Shown: positions 33,795 through 43,979 of the stretch, piece after piece
Layout of the letters: every line of letters starts with the position of its first letter
Position numbering within the stretch: the stretch's first letter is position 1
NCBI GenBank assembly: GCA_036873755.1
Contig: JAVTVY010025036.1
Location: 1 to 64,000 of the forward strand
Source of the DNA: Hanleya hanleyi
Taxonomy: Eukaryota > Mollusca > Polyplacophora > Lepidopleurida > Hanleyidae
Direction of reading: 5' to 3'
Length of the DNA: 64,000 nucleotides
Position numbers and translations under genes: made by a program
Notes under the pieces: model-generated
The model's database searches: none
What the model was told of the DNA's origin: nothing
The model's input: only the letters and a program-made list of their open reading frames with translations

Positions 33795-35273
33795 GCATAT
33801 TCTTTGCGCGCATTAGAATATGCATTCTTGGAGACAAGTTTTCTGGTTTTGTGATCAATTGTAATAGTTTATTCAGGGTGTAAGGGACAAATAAAATTTA
33901 TAACTTTAAGGCCAAGGGTGATCTGAGAGATTTTGTCATTTTTTGTCAGGTTTGAATTTTTCAAAAAGGCACTGAATTATCAAGCGCACATACTTTCATA
34001 CAAGAAAGATAAGAAACACCATAAAACACACAAAAATATGACTATTTCTTTGAACTAACTCGATGAAATGACTTTGTGGGCCATAATAGGCCAAAAATGT
34101 GGTGAATTTCTCTAAGTAAAGTTTGGAAATTGAATAAATGTATAGTGACTGTTTATCTCACGAACTCTTCGTTGAGGGTAAACAAGAAATGCCTACTTGA
34201 AATTGTTGGAATATAGAATGCTACACGTGCTCAAACATACGGAATTGCTCAGAAAATGGCGTTTCACATTTCTTTCTGCTCAGATGGGCTTTTTACGGCC
34301 TCGATGCATTAACCCTTTGCATAAAATTTAATACCTGTCAATCAAATTCAAATTGAATGACATTCAACGTGTTGTTGTTGTTTCATGCTGTGTTGTTGTT
34401 GGCACATGGTCCAGAGGGTTAATGCCATTTAGCTGATGGGTGAGCCCGTGTATGCTCACCCATTTTCCACAAATGCTTTTGCCAAACATGCGATTGGAAT
34501 GCAGAACCATTCAGCTGGGAGGGTTACTCACCGAAATTCACTATACTACCATTTTTTCCGTCTAAATTTGATGTAATTAGACGAATCATCTGTTTTACCT
34601 CACTATAACCAAATCATTAAATCTCGCGCGATTTCTCGAGAAGCATGCGACTGAGTATTATAATGAAGCGGCCTAAAAAAAGTAGATTTCCAGAGAGGTT
34701 GACAAAAATACCTTTCTGCAATGAAATTGTCGATTTAATTATTTTGTATGCTAAATATCAGCATATTACACTGAATTATGATGCTTCTTTCATGTTTATA
34801 CATGTTATGGGCGATATTCTCGGCATGCCTATTTGGGCGTATGAATACTATTGTCATGTGACGGGTCACCTTGCAACGAAGAGAAGCACACTCTGTCACC
34901 TTTCCGAACTGTGTGAAGTCGAAGCGCTAAATGCGAGTTCTATGTCAACAGATGGGTTGAAAAGTATGTATCTGTGTATTTGTGGAAAACTTGCATTTGA
35001 TATCTGCTATAGTTTACTTTCTACTGAATAATCTTTATTTCGTTGTGAAGTCGAAGGCAAAATGGCGAGATTTCAGCGTTCATTTGTGTGAACGCTGAAC
35101 GGCGAAATGGGTAATTTTGCTTTTAGGTTGTCCAAATTATGTTGTCCGTAATGGAGTCATTTTATTTATCCTTTTCCTGGCTTGTTCTAGTATTTCTTTT
35201 CTGAAAGTCGCTTCGCGAAATTCTTTTTCGTTGCATTATATTTTTACTTCACAAAGATATTGAAAACATTATA
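33775..35273. repeat. Segmental duplication copy 1, right part
   Basis: About 1.5 kb near-identical to 45033-46543. It contains two hairpins: ATGGGTGAGC...GCTCACCCAT (34438-34465) and CAGCGTTCA...TGAACGCTG (about 35067-35090). It also carries a 128-codon ORF. The shared sequence stops abruptly at TATTGAAAACATT (35273 / 46543). Confidence 0.9.
34645..35031 (+). CDS. Uncharacterised 128-codon ORF, copy 1
   Basis: Starts MRLSIIMKRPKKSRF (a second ATG is seven codons in) and contains PERLTKIPFCNEIVDLIILY and SMSTDGLKSMYLCICGKL; Cys- and Tyr-rich, no signal peptide or known domain recognised. The near-identical copy at 45918-46304 differs at three positions that I can see (one amino-acid change, Leu to Phe, and two silent). 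The flanking non-coding DNA is just as similar, so this is weak evidence of selection. It could be an exon of the gene whose terminal exon seems to lie at 35282-35626, or chance. Confidence 0.35.
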   Translation: MRLSIIMKRPKKSRFPERLTKIPFCNEIVDLIILYAKYQHITLNYDASFMFIHVMGDILGMPIWAYEYYCHVTGHLATKRSTLCHLSELCEVEALNASSMSTDGLKSMYLCICGKLAFDICYSLLSTE

Positions 35274-35281
35274 TCTTACAG

Positions 35282-35626
35282 TCTGTTAACCGATAAGGGA
35301 CAAAAGCTATGTGAAGAACTTTTAATGATGCTTCTTGTAATTACACACAGCAGCAGATGGGCCAATATAGTACACCGTGTACAGAAACAGTATCCAATTG
35401 AAGAAGCATCATTTCTCTCATCTCTGTCCGTTTTGCTTTCTATGTCAAACGTAGCGCTTGAAACGATATCTAATGAACAAAAAATGTAAATCGAAATCGA
35501 AATGAAGCATTGTGTTTACGGGCCGCAAAATCCGTATGGGAAGCGGCCTACAAACATCAACAACAAGAAAAACAACAACATCGTCCCCTTCTTCAGAAAG
35601 TTCAAATGGTTTACTTTGAAGATTAA
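35282..35626 (+). pseudogene. Probable terminal coding exon of an unknown gene, one frameshift
   Basis: A splice-acceptor-like TTATATCTTACAG ends at 35281. From 35283 a frame reads LTDKGQKLCEELLMMLLVI, then THSSRWANIVHRVQKQYP and FLSSLSVLLSMSNVALE, to a stop at 35487 just after a run of six A's (35479-35484). One frame over, the sequence continues coding-like (NEALCLRAAKSVWEAAYK, then a Gln/Lys-rich stretch, QKVQMVYFED) to a stop at 35624. A single-base change in the A run would join them. The composition is that of an amphipathic helical protein; I do not recognise the family. The segmental duplication ends 9 bp before this exon, so no second copy exists here. Confidence 0.45.
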
Positions 35627-35649
35627 AACTCAGCAATTAAATGAGGCAT

Positions 35650-36219
35650 TTCATCAGATTAGAACAGATCATATTGTTTCAGTTGAGACAGGATGTCTGT
35701 ACTAGGTACTTAGGTCGCGAAATTAACATACATCTTACGGGCATTCTTTTGGCTTTGAACAATGCTTTAATTGAGACAAGATGTCTGGCTGTTGAAGCCC
35801 AGCGGTAGATTTCAATAGAGTGCTATCGACCACGTTTGCTGAAGTTTTTTTGCAAATTACATCGATTTCGACCTACTTTAATAGCTAGGTCCTAATATAG
35901 GCGGAAATTGACTTCGAAAATATTAGCGAAAACTATTTTATAAATATTTCGATCTACATGTACACCATTCCTGATGATGACATGAATAAATATATGTCGA
36001 AATATTAGTCTACAAAATGCTTTCGCTAATATTCTCGGAGTCAATTTTCTCCTGTATTATTCCAAGTTAATCAGTGGATCCCAATACTTAATAGGCCCTT
36101 AATTATATCTATGTTATATAGTCCAAATACCACGACAGAATGTCGCTCGTCTCAGTGCAGACAGGATGCCTGCAATAGATATGTGGGCCGCTAAATTGAA
36201 GATATATCTTACATGCATT
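35650..36219 (-). repeat. Repeat B, minus-oriented copies
   Basis: 35650-35870 is a clear B piece (GATCATATTGTTTCAGTTGA, GAGACAAGATGTCTGGCTG). 35890-36060 contains a small unrelated inverted repeat around AATATTAGCGAAAACTATTT and its complement. 36105-36219 is another B piece interrupted by the foldback element; it resumes at 38409. Confidence 0.65.
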
Positions 36220-36280
36220 ACTTGTGGCTGAACCCTGCAGGGACATACACACCTTTTTACATGTGGAAAATTTCATTCTG

Positions 36281-36483
36281 TCCCACGACATAATTATCTC
36301 GCCCCACGACATAATTATCTCGTCCCACGAGATAATTATCTCGTCCCACGACATAATTATCTCGTCCCACGACATAATTATCTCGTCCCACGAGATAATT
36401 ATCTCGTCCCACGACATAAATATCTCGTCCCACGAGATATTTATCTCGTCCCACGACATATTTATCTCGTCCCACGACATAAT
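36281..36483. repeat. 21-bp tandem array, left end of the foldback element
   Basis: About nine and a half units of a CTCGTCCCACGACATAATTA type sequence. Adjacent units alternate ACGACATAA and ACGAGATAA; the latter creates the perfect 16-bp palindrome CGAGATAATTATCTCG. ORFs in three frames across this array are by-products of the 21-bp (7-codon) period. Confidence 0.9.
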
Positions 36484-37558
36484 TGACCAATGACAACAGA
36501 TTTTACAACTACGTTGTTCACCAATGAAAGCGCACGTAACGTACTTCTGTTGCAGCTAGCCTGGGAAATTTTGGCAATCTGCAGATGGTCTAGGCAATAA
36601 AAAAACAACCTCAAACTACAAGGAAAAATTCATTGATCATTTCAAAGTTTTCTTGGGTTTGGATGAATGAAATCTTAATTTTGATGTCCCTGGTTCACTA
36701 AAAGGCTGCAAACCTTCGGGCGAAATATAGTTGTTTAACGAAGAGAGTGTTTCAATGTGTTTCAATGAGTTGTAGGATCTGTGTATGGAGCGGACGCAGA
36801 CTTCATAATAAAGTCATATTGTAATACAATTCTGTTGACATAGATTTCACACAAGATTGACTAGAGAACACCAAAGAAGTGAAGTTTATCCATTCTCTCA
36901 AACAGTATTCATGATTAGGAGTGAAAATCCTCCAACTGCTATAATTTGATGTCAACATTTTCTTTAGCGGATACAAGTACACATCTGAACAGGTGTCTCG
37001 ATCTCCGCCACTTCCTTACATTATATAAATGTGACAGACATTACATATTAACCTGAGAAGGAGTAAACCGAGAAGGCTCCGTACACGGGAGGCTTGGCCG
37101 GCCAAGAAAAAAAATTTAAATAAAAAAAAAATAAATAAAAAAAAATGAATAAATAAAAAAAAATGAAAGAAAGAAAACATAGCATAGAAGTGAATGTTTT
37201 TCTTATCAAGTATTTTTTCCAGTTGTTGCTTAATACTGAGGAAGTAAACTTATCACCGCCAGTGCCTACCGGTAGGCCTAAATTAAGATTAAAATGCAAA
37301 ACAATAGACGATTTCGGGCTCAACTCTCGTGCGATCATCTCTGAGAATGAAATAATGTTCTCTAATCCAATCGCATATTTGGACGAAAAAACATCAACAC
37401 GTCCGTTGAGCAGAATTTTTCTTCTTCTTTTTTCTCTCTATAAACTTGTTTTGTGTTTCAATTGAGATCCCAGTCATTTGCTCAGTATTTCTTCATACAC
37501 AAACAAGAGATATATTAATTTTCAACTACTTTTCACAAAGAAACCATAGAAATAAACC

Positions 37559-37800
37559 TACTGTCTGTCCCAGATAATATATCCCAGACGTTTTCGGCGA
37601 TATTTCGGAGACCATTTATCGTACAACATTGAAACTTAAATCACACAGTATATTAACTAAAAAAATACTAATTCGATTGAGAATTGCCGAAAATCGCCAA
37701 TACGTACCATATTATTTTAACGCCACGATGGTGTTGATCTGCCAATGTTATAACATACAGACGACGTCATGACGTAAAACAAAACCCACAAATCTCCCAT
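37559..37800. repeat. Segment shared with the 13756-20902 element
   Basis: Homologous, in part inverted, to 16740-17120 (see that entry). It lies in the core of the foldback element and carries no recognised coding sequence. Confidence 0.65.
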
Positions 37801-38236
37801 CTAATTAATGATACAGGACTTTCACATTTATAAAAAATATACCAATTTAGTTGTTTCATGGTGAACTGCAATACGTGCAGAATGAACGCTGGATTGAACT
37901 ACGTAAATTTTATTAGTTTTATGTGCACGAAGTCCTTAATATCGAAGTTTTGTGAAAGCATGATGCAGTAGTTCCTCTAGCTCTTTTGACGAGATAAGAA
38001 TAGGCCGTTTTCTGTTGGCGTTCAGGAAAACAAGCCTATTGTCAATAAAACTCATCGTCAAAGGAAGTCATTAGGGACGACGTGTCGCATTAATTCCCGA
38101 ACTAATGGTTGACCCAGCAGACAGCTTGGGCGAGCTGCTCCTAAGAATATACCGGTATATGAGACCCTTCTTTTCGCAAGTTACGTGGTCTTTCATTCGT
38201 TAACAACGTAGTTGTAAAACCTGTTGTCATTGGTCA

Positions 38237-38366
38237 ATTATGTCGTGGGACGAGATAATTATCTCGTGGGACGAGATAATTATCTCGTGGGGCGAGATAA
38301 ATATGTCGTGGGACGAGATAAATATCTCGTGGGACGAGATAATTATCTCGTGGGACGAGATAATTT
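38237..38366. repeat. 21-bp tandem array, right end of the foldback element
   Basis: About six units of the same 21-bp sequence as 36281-36483, in inverted orientation and dominated by the palindromic CGAGATAATTATCTCG form. Confidence 0.9.
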
Positions 38367-38408
38367 TCCGCGAAAAAAAGAGTGTGCATGTCCCCTCTAC
38401 GGTTCCGT

Positions 38409-38683
38409 ACTTGTGCTTTATACAGTGCATTCCTGGAGACAAGTTGTCTGGCTATTTGAGACCATCGGAACTTTTCATTAGTTTATCCAGTGCTAAGCAA
38501 ATTTCTGAAACTGACATAGAGGCGACGGGACTAATTTCATTTTGACGACGCTTGTCTGGATTTTTATGCAAATTGTGCTGATTTCGGGCATATTTAATAT
38601 TCCATTTCCTTTTATTCATTTTATATTTCACTGGTGGCCGTGTCCATTTCTCGGACTTGATTTTAACAATTTCAGAAATATGG
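38409..38683 (-). repeat. Repeat B flank, interrupted by two insertions
   Basis: Continuation of the B copy at 36105-36219 (GCATTCCTGGAGACAAGTTG onward). It runs up to the TTAA at which the next MITE is inserted. The corresponding uninterrupted sequence is at about 5300-5640. Confidence 0.6.
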
Positions 38684-39244
38684 TTAACCCTATCTGGCCT
38701 GGGGTTTTTGGGACATGTCCTAATTATTTTTCTTACCAGTTGAGGTAGGGGGTTGAAACTTACCACACTATACTCTTGTGTCAATCTCTAACCGAAAATA
38801 TATTAAAAAAATCCAAGATGGCCGTATTGATGACGTCAAAGTGACGTCATTTTCCAAAACGGCATTTTTTGGTCGATTTTTCGATCAGATTTTCCGAAGT
38901 TTTTATTTTTGCAATTTCTCCACAAAAAGATTAGTAAATATTAGTTTGATGTGTGAAATGAAATAGTTTTTGCCCACTTCTCAACGCGGAAAAGCAGAAA
39001 TTCTGAAGAAATATGACGCAAACATCACTTTTCTGTTACCCTACGTGGCCGCCATCTTGAATTTACCCATGATCCTCTGCTGGGAAGGGGGTATGCAAAT
39101 AGGCTCAAAGTTCCCCCAATATGATACACTGTAAAGTCACGGAGATTCAACTCTATTTTTTTGTCGTTTCAGAGATTGCGCAGAAAGTTTGGTAGGGAGG
39201 GGGATGGGAGCATCTTGCCCTCCCCCGAGGCCTGGCAGGGTTAA
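38684..39244 (-). mobile_element. TTAA MITE, full length
   Basis: TTAA at 38684-38687 and 39241-39244, ends CCCTATCTGGCCTGGG and (inverted) GAGGCCTGGCAGGG. It has the same internal order as 28274-28846, reversed, including GATGACGTCAAAGTGACGTC. The flank resembles the empty site near 5577. Confidence 0.8.
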
Positions 39245-39990
39245 TATAGCAACTGCAAACCCAGCCTTTCGGTCAAGAAAATTGGAGTAGATTTTTTATT
39301 CAATGAATACGAAACACGTAAATCCTCGAAAGCCAGTATATCTGTGAGGATTTAGGATTTACCTGAACTTGTGAAGATGCGTAAACCCTTGTTTCTGCAT
39401 CTTCAAGAAATAAAATTTGATGACCTACAGAATCACCAAAATAAAGTCATTATCAACCAGCGTCTAACCACAGCAGTGAGTTAAGATCTTGCTATAGCTC
39501 ATCTGGAACAATGTGCTAGATCCATATCAGCTATAGATAAACTATTTTAGACGAGGATTTTCAACATCGGTATATGTTTTGGAAGAGACTACTTTGGGCT
39601 GAACGTAGATTTTGTTCGCTTCAATTTCAAGTATGGCATTGCATGCATTAGTGTTGGGGAACGGCTGCCTGCTTTTAAAACGTTATTAAGGTACCTGAGA
39701 TAAGGGACTCGTGTAATGATAACTCCATGCAAAATGTTGACTGTTTCAGTGAAGACGCTGAGCCGCTAAATCGAAAATGCACTTCAAGCATATTCTTTGC
39801 GCGTGAGAAAATGCATTCCTGGAGACAAGTCGTCTGCTTCTTGATCCCAACGGCAAATTTTAATAGTTTTTCCAGTGTGAAAACGACCACGTATATGGGA
39901 CGAATCGAAGAAACCGTAATAATTTTAACGGTAAGGGGAACGGTCCAGTTTCCAACACCAAGTGAAAAATCTTCCTTAGAATGTAGAACG
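39245..39990. repeat. Diverged repeat B/E flank
   Basis: 39245-39640 is related to 5600-5950 and 8160-8900 (CAACCAGCGTCTAACCACAG, CGGTATATGTTTTGG). 39720-39930 is a minus-oriented B piece (ATGCATTCCTGGAGACAAGT). No gene seen. Confidence 0.55.
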
Positions 39991-40051
39991 CAAGTAAAAT
40001 ACCCAAGTTGGCTTCTTGTTTTGCAAAAGAATATGTGAGGTTTAGATACGA

Positions 40052-40592
40052 AAAACTCCTTTGTGTGTGATGGCAATAAAGCCGATTTTTTTTCCACCCC
40101 AAAACCTGCCATATAAGATTTTTCTTAAAGTTCACATCCTGAAAAATCTCCTTCGAAAAAAAATGAGATTTTCAGTTGCATAAAAATGGAGATATGATTG
40201 ATAAAAATGTGCTCCCGGGCTTATTTTGGTATTTTGTGGCATTTTCATGAAGAGTTTTCTCCTGTAGCAAAAATATGACACCTCAAACCAAAACCATTCG
40301 TGGTTCTTTCCAGTAAACAAACTTACTTATATATTGTGTGACAAAATTAGTTTGGTTTGAGGTGTCATATTTTTGCTATGAGAAAATCCTCACTGTAAAT
40401 GCCTCAAAAATACCAAATCAGGCCGAGGAGCACATTTTTATCAATCGTATCTCCATTTTTATACAACAGAGCAGCGCATTTTTTTCGAAGCTGATATTTC
40501 AGTATGTAAACTTCCAAAACTATCTGATTTGGCAGGTTTTGGATTGAAAAAAAATCAGCTTCATTACCATCGCACACAAGGGAGTTATTCCC
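40052..40592. repeat. Long imperfect inverted repeat (foldback)
   Basis: Arms of about 245 bp (40052-40298 and 40348-40592) separated by about 50 bp. Matching words: AAAACCTGCCA, GATTGATAAAAATGTGCTCC, CAAAAATATGACACCTCAAA and their complements. Identity is high near the centre and lower outward. A transcript would fold into a long hairpin. No coding potential. Confidence 0.8.
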
Positions 40593-41519
40593 GTATTGTC
40601 ATCACATATCCAAAATAATTTGAAGCATGAAAAATATCACCTTCATAGTCAAATATACGAAGCAAATTTCTGATGAAGTATACGGTAAAATAGAACGCAA
40701 AATGTATGACAAAAGATGTCTAAACACTTCATTAACAAATAATGCATAATTTGCCCTTGAAGTCCAAATACTGGCACAACTGCTATTTGTAAACACAACC
40801 ACCAATACATGTGAGGAGCTACATTTTTCTGAGATGGAAAACTTTTATTGTGAAGATGTATTGATACATCATTTTTTTTCTACCCATTGCAAAACAGATG
40901 TGGCAGAGGTCAATGGTGATCTCAACTTAATTGTCAGACAGGTTGCTCTCACCCCCCCCCCCCCCACCTCCTTCTTTTGCCCCTATCTCTGGAACGACCA
41001 GAAAATGAGAGCCGAGATTCCGTGACTTTGTAGATTATCATATTGATGTCATGTTGAGCCTGTTTGCATGTAGAAATATCCAAGGTGGCCGCCATGATGA
41101 CGTCGTCAGCGACGTCATTTTACAAAAAAAAACCAAATCGCGCGGTCCAGATTAGGTTGAGATGCTAGCTCTCTCTTGTACTTCAGCTTTGGTTAGAACC
41201 TTGGTCATTACAAAGCTGTAGATAGAATTTAGTGAATTTATGCAGATGAGATACATAACTAGAAGTTAGCTCGCTGTTTGCAGTTGGGCGCTGGTTACTG
41301 AGGGTTTCGTTTCGCTAATTTTGTATGTTGCCAAATTTAATTACTGAAGATGCAGATTTACGTGATTCCTTTAAAATAAATATATCTATAAGCCAGTTTT
41401 CTGGAATGAAAGGCTTAGTGGTGACAATAGGGACAATTTGTGCGATCGTTTTACCGATATTCTACGAGATCCAATAATAACCAATCATGGCAAATTCTGA
41501 TTTTGATTTTTTTTACTCT
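40593..41519. other. Spacer with a TTAA MITE fragment
   Basis: 40955-41158 is a plus-oriented piece of the TTAA MITE family (CCCCTATCTCTGGAACGACC, GTGGCCGCCATGATGACGTC) ending in GGTCCAGATTAGG. 40593-40950 and 41160-41519 show no recognised gene; the latter has weak similarity to repeat E. Confidence 0.45.
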
Positions 41520-41741
41520 ATACTATATTGGTTCACGTGATGCTGTGTATAATTACAAGAGAAGCAAAGTTATTCCACCCATCTGTAACCCTTTATTGGC
41601 TAACATGTAGTTCGGTATTCGCACGAGATTTCTGTGGCTATGGTGTAAAATATAATATTCCGTGATATCTGAGTGTACTGCGATTGGGTTACCAGTTGCC
41701 ATGGTATAACCACATTTCCAGAAATATACAAGTTATTATTA

Positions 41742-41880
41742 GTTATACGTCGCCCTTCCGGGGTAATACGGGATGAAATTTGGTTTCTCTCGCCATATTT
41801 TTCCGAGGCGCAGCCGAGGAAAAATATGGCGAGAGAAACCAAATCTCATCCCGTATTACCCCGGAAGGGCGATGTATAAC
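41742..41880. repeat. 139-bp near-perfect palindrome
   Basis: Arms of about 63 bp running from GTTATACGTCGCCCTTCCGG to CCATATTTTTCC and back, with a 13-base centre (GAGGCGCAGCCGA). Only a few mismatches are visible. Could be a stand-alone palindromic MITE or the terminal structure of the Crypton. Opposed ORFs across it are mirror images of each other. Confidence 0.85.
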
Positions 41881-42565
41881 GAATTTATCATATCTCAGAG
41901 CATTAAGAATCACTTTGGACTTCAAGGCCGACATAATGGAACGGACTTCGATCTGACTTGCACTGGTTTCAGAACGATCCACAGCATGCACCGGAAAAAA
42001 TGAACACAAAGACAAATGTATCATTTTTGCAATCCTCATCTTTAAAACGTACTAAGGGAGGAGCAAAGATAACGATAACATATACTGTAATCCGTGAACA
42101 ATGAACCCGGTTTCCGTGTGAAATACCGGTGGGCTTCAGTGATAAAGAATGAACAATCTAACTTCAAATTCAGCTTCATCTCTTATGTTCTATTCTGAAA
42201 ATCAGAAACGTATAAAATACTGGAACATTAAGCTTAATCTCAATTTCATATTTAATATTTAATAGCCATCGACGAGTATAATATCTAGATTATATACCTT
42301 TTGTTAATAAATACATCGAAAGACCTGTTCCGGATTCACATCTGTTGCGTGGATATGTAAGTTTCAAACACACGTGTGAACTGTTACATTTCCATTCTGT
42401 CTATAATTCAACACCGTGTCACTCGACAGTGTCACTTGTGTCATGTTTCCATAACATCACACAGGAGAAGGACCAACATGAACTGACTTAAATTTACAGT
42501 TCGAGAGAAAAATCGGAAAAAATCAAACTGTCCTGCACAATTTGGCAGAAGTATAGGTATTTGCT

Positions 42566-43979
42566 TCATTTTCGCACGATGATGTTGATTGCATTTATTG
42601 TGCAGTTATTGAACATTGGCGCTGAGGGATTTGTGGCGACCAGGATAGCTGTGGGAATGTCACACGATGTGGGCGGGACAGCGGTGCTGTCGAATTCACA
42701 AAACAGCTGATTAAGATCAAAATCAAAGTCGTCGGCATGGCCTTCTGCTCGTACATCCTGGGTGTGTAACACGGCCGACGTGGCATCATTTGACGTGGGT
42801 GCAGGGTACTGAGAAGATGATGTCACAGTTTCTGCAGGATGGGGTTGACAAGAACATTTACTGGAAGTGTATGCGTACCGGTATTCGTCTTTCGGGTTGA
42901 ACCCATCGTGTCAGGAAAGGCTACTGACGCAACCGTGTGGCCCATTTGCAGTTTCTCGCCATCACTTACTCGCTGGTAAACCGACAGCGACGAGACAGAT
43001 CTGTGACCTGTGACAGCCATTATTTGAGATGCTGAATAGTTGTTTTTACCAAGGATGGTGATGCCGGTTGCTCGTATACTGTGGTTAGTGTATGGTTCAG
43101 AAAGTTTCAGACGAGTGCCCAGGTTGGTCATGAAGGCTGCCAAGCGGTGTTTCCCAATAGGTTTGTTATAATACCAAACTTTATCGTCGTCGAGGAAACT
43201 ATCAACCGGGTACTGCCACAAGCGATCACATTTCGGATGGAGTTTGGAGATATAACTTTCGAATGAAGCAACAGGACAGAACGGGGAACCTTCTTCTTCA
43301 GGCATGAATCCGGTAACACCCTTTTTTTGCTGGGCCCGGCGATTTTTTGTGAGTTCATCCTCCTTTTTTTTCACATACCTCTGCCCAGTTTTCGGGTCCC
43401 GCTTGATGATGAATGTGTTTTTTGTCATCTTTTCCATATTCTCCACTCCCCTTCTAAAGAAGAACAGACGTACATCGAACTGAAATTTATTTGCAAGCCC
43501 AGTTGGGCTTTTTGGGGACATGAGAACAGACTTGTAGAGTTTACAACGATCGGACTCGTTTATGGGCTCATAATGATCGGTGTCGCCTTTTCCAGATGCC
43601 TTCAACTCTGCAAGTGCGGTTTTGAAGCACTGGTTGGCTTCATTAAACTCCGAATTTCTAATCAAATCAAAAGTTTTCAAATACGGTGGGGCCTTCAGGT
43701 AACGATTCAGAGAATGTCGAAAGTTTTCGAGAGTGGATGTTTTGTACAATTCTCCGTCTTGTTTTCGGGCATCCAAATAAAATGACTGAGTACCTCTGCT
43801 AACCTCTCGGCCGAGAATCCTTCGAATTCTTCACTCTGTCCCTTCTCTTTCAGGTAATACTTCAAAGTTCTGGCGGACGCTTTGTTCGATTTTTTTGTGT
43901 TGCTGGGAATAATATTAGCCCGCTTTTCAACAACTTCATCGTCCGTGTGAGACGCGAAACGTTTGCCTGATTCAGCCAT
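42566..43979 (-). pseudogene. Crypton tyrosine recombinase (DUF3504-like), two frame disruptions
   Basis: I start at the minus-strand ATG at 43979 (MAESGKRFASHTDDEVVE), because the RF-x-DDE opening is typical of this family. Frame 1 runs to about 43783, where a T run appears one base short; frame 2 (42823-43776) then carries the catalytic part: HSIRATG (His-x-x-Arg) and TGHRSVSSLSVYQR (Gly-His-Arg then the nucleophile Tyr). A second shift near 42830 leads to a C-terminal piece ending NNCTINAINIIV, like the tails of KIAA1958/ZMYM2-type relatives. The product would cut and join DNA through a 3'-phosphotyrosine intermediate. As read, it is inactive. Confidence 0.85.

Larger units (their letters stand above)
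36227..38408. mobile_element. Foldback-like TIR element with 21-bp subterminal arrays
   Basis: Flanked by ACTTGTG on both sides (36220-36226 and 38409-38415); the host B repeat reads through if the element is removed. The outer ends are inverted (left GAACCCTGCAGGGACATACA; right, read inward, GAACCGTAGAGGGGACATGC). Next inward each end has an array of a 21-bp unit in opposite orientation (36281-36483, 38237-38366). Inside that is another inverted stretch (TTGACCAATGACAACAG, TTTTACAACTACGTTGTT). Tandem-repeat inverted ends and a 7-9 bp target duplication recall Foldback/MULE elements. The 1.7-kb core has no recognisable transposase. Confidence 0.75.

Noticed and set aside
36281..36483. CRISPR-like look of regularly spaced palindromic repeats
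   Set aside because: There are no unique spacers; units are head-to-tail 21-bp repeats in a eukaryotic TIR element.
36109..36496. Three overlapping ORFs rich in SWDEI or VGRDNY repeats (and their mirror at 38224-38545)
   Set aside because: Products of the 21-bp tandem array read in different frames.
39675..40135. 145- and 91-codon minus-strand ORFs
   Set aside because: They cross repeat B and the arm of the inverted repeat, with no domain and no conservation in related copies.
41673..42039. Opposed ORFs with IRDEIWFLSPYF on both strands
   Set aside because: They are the two arms of the palindrome at 41742-41880 read from each side.
43081..43785. Plus-strand ORFs of 61 and 152 codons
   Set aside because: Antisense to the Crypton recombinase, whose catalytic motifs are on the minus strand.
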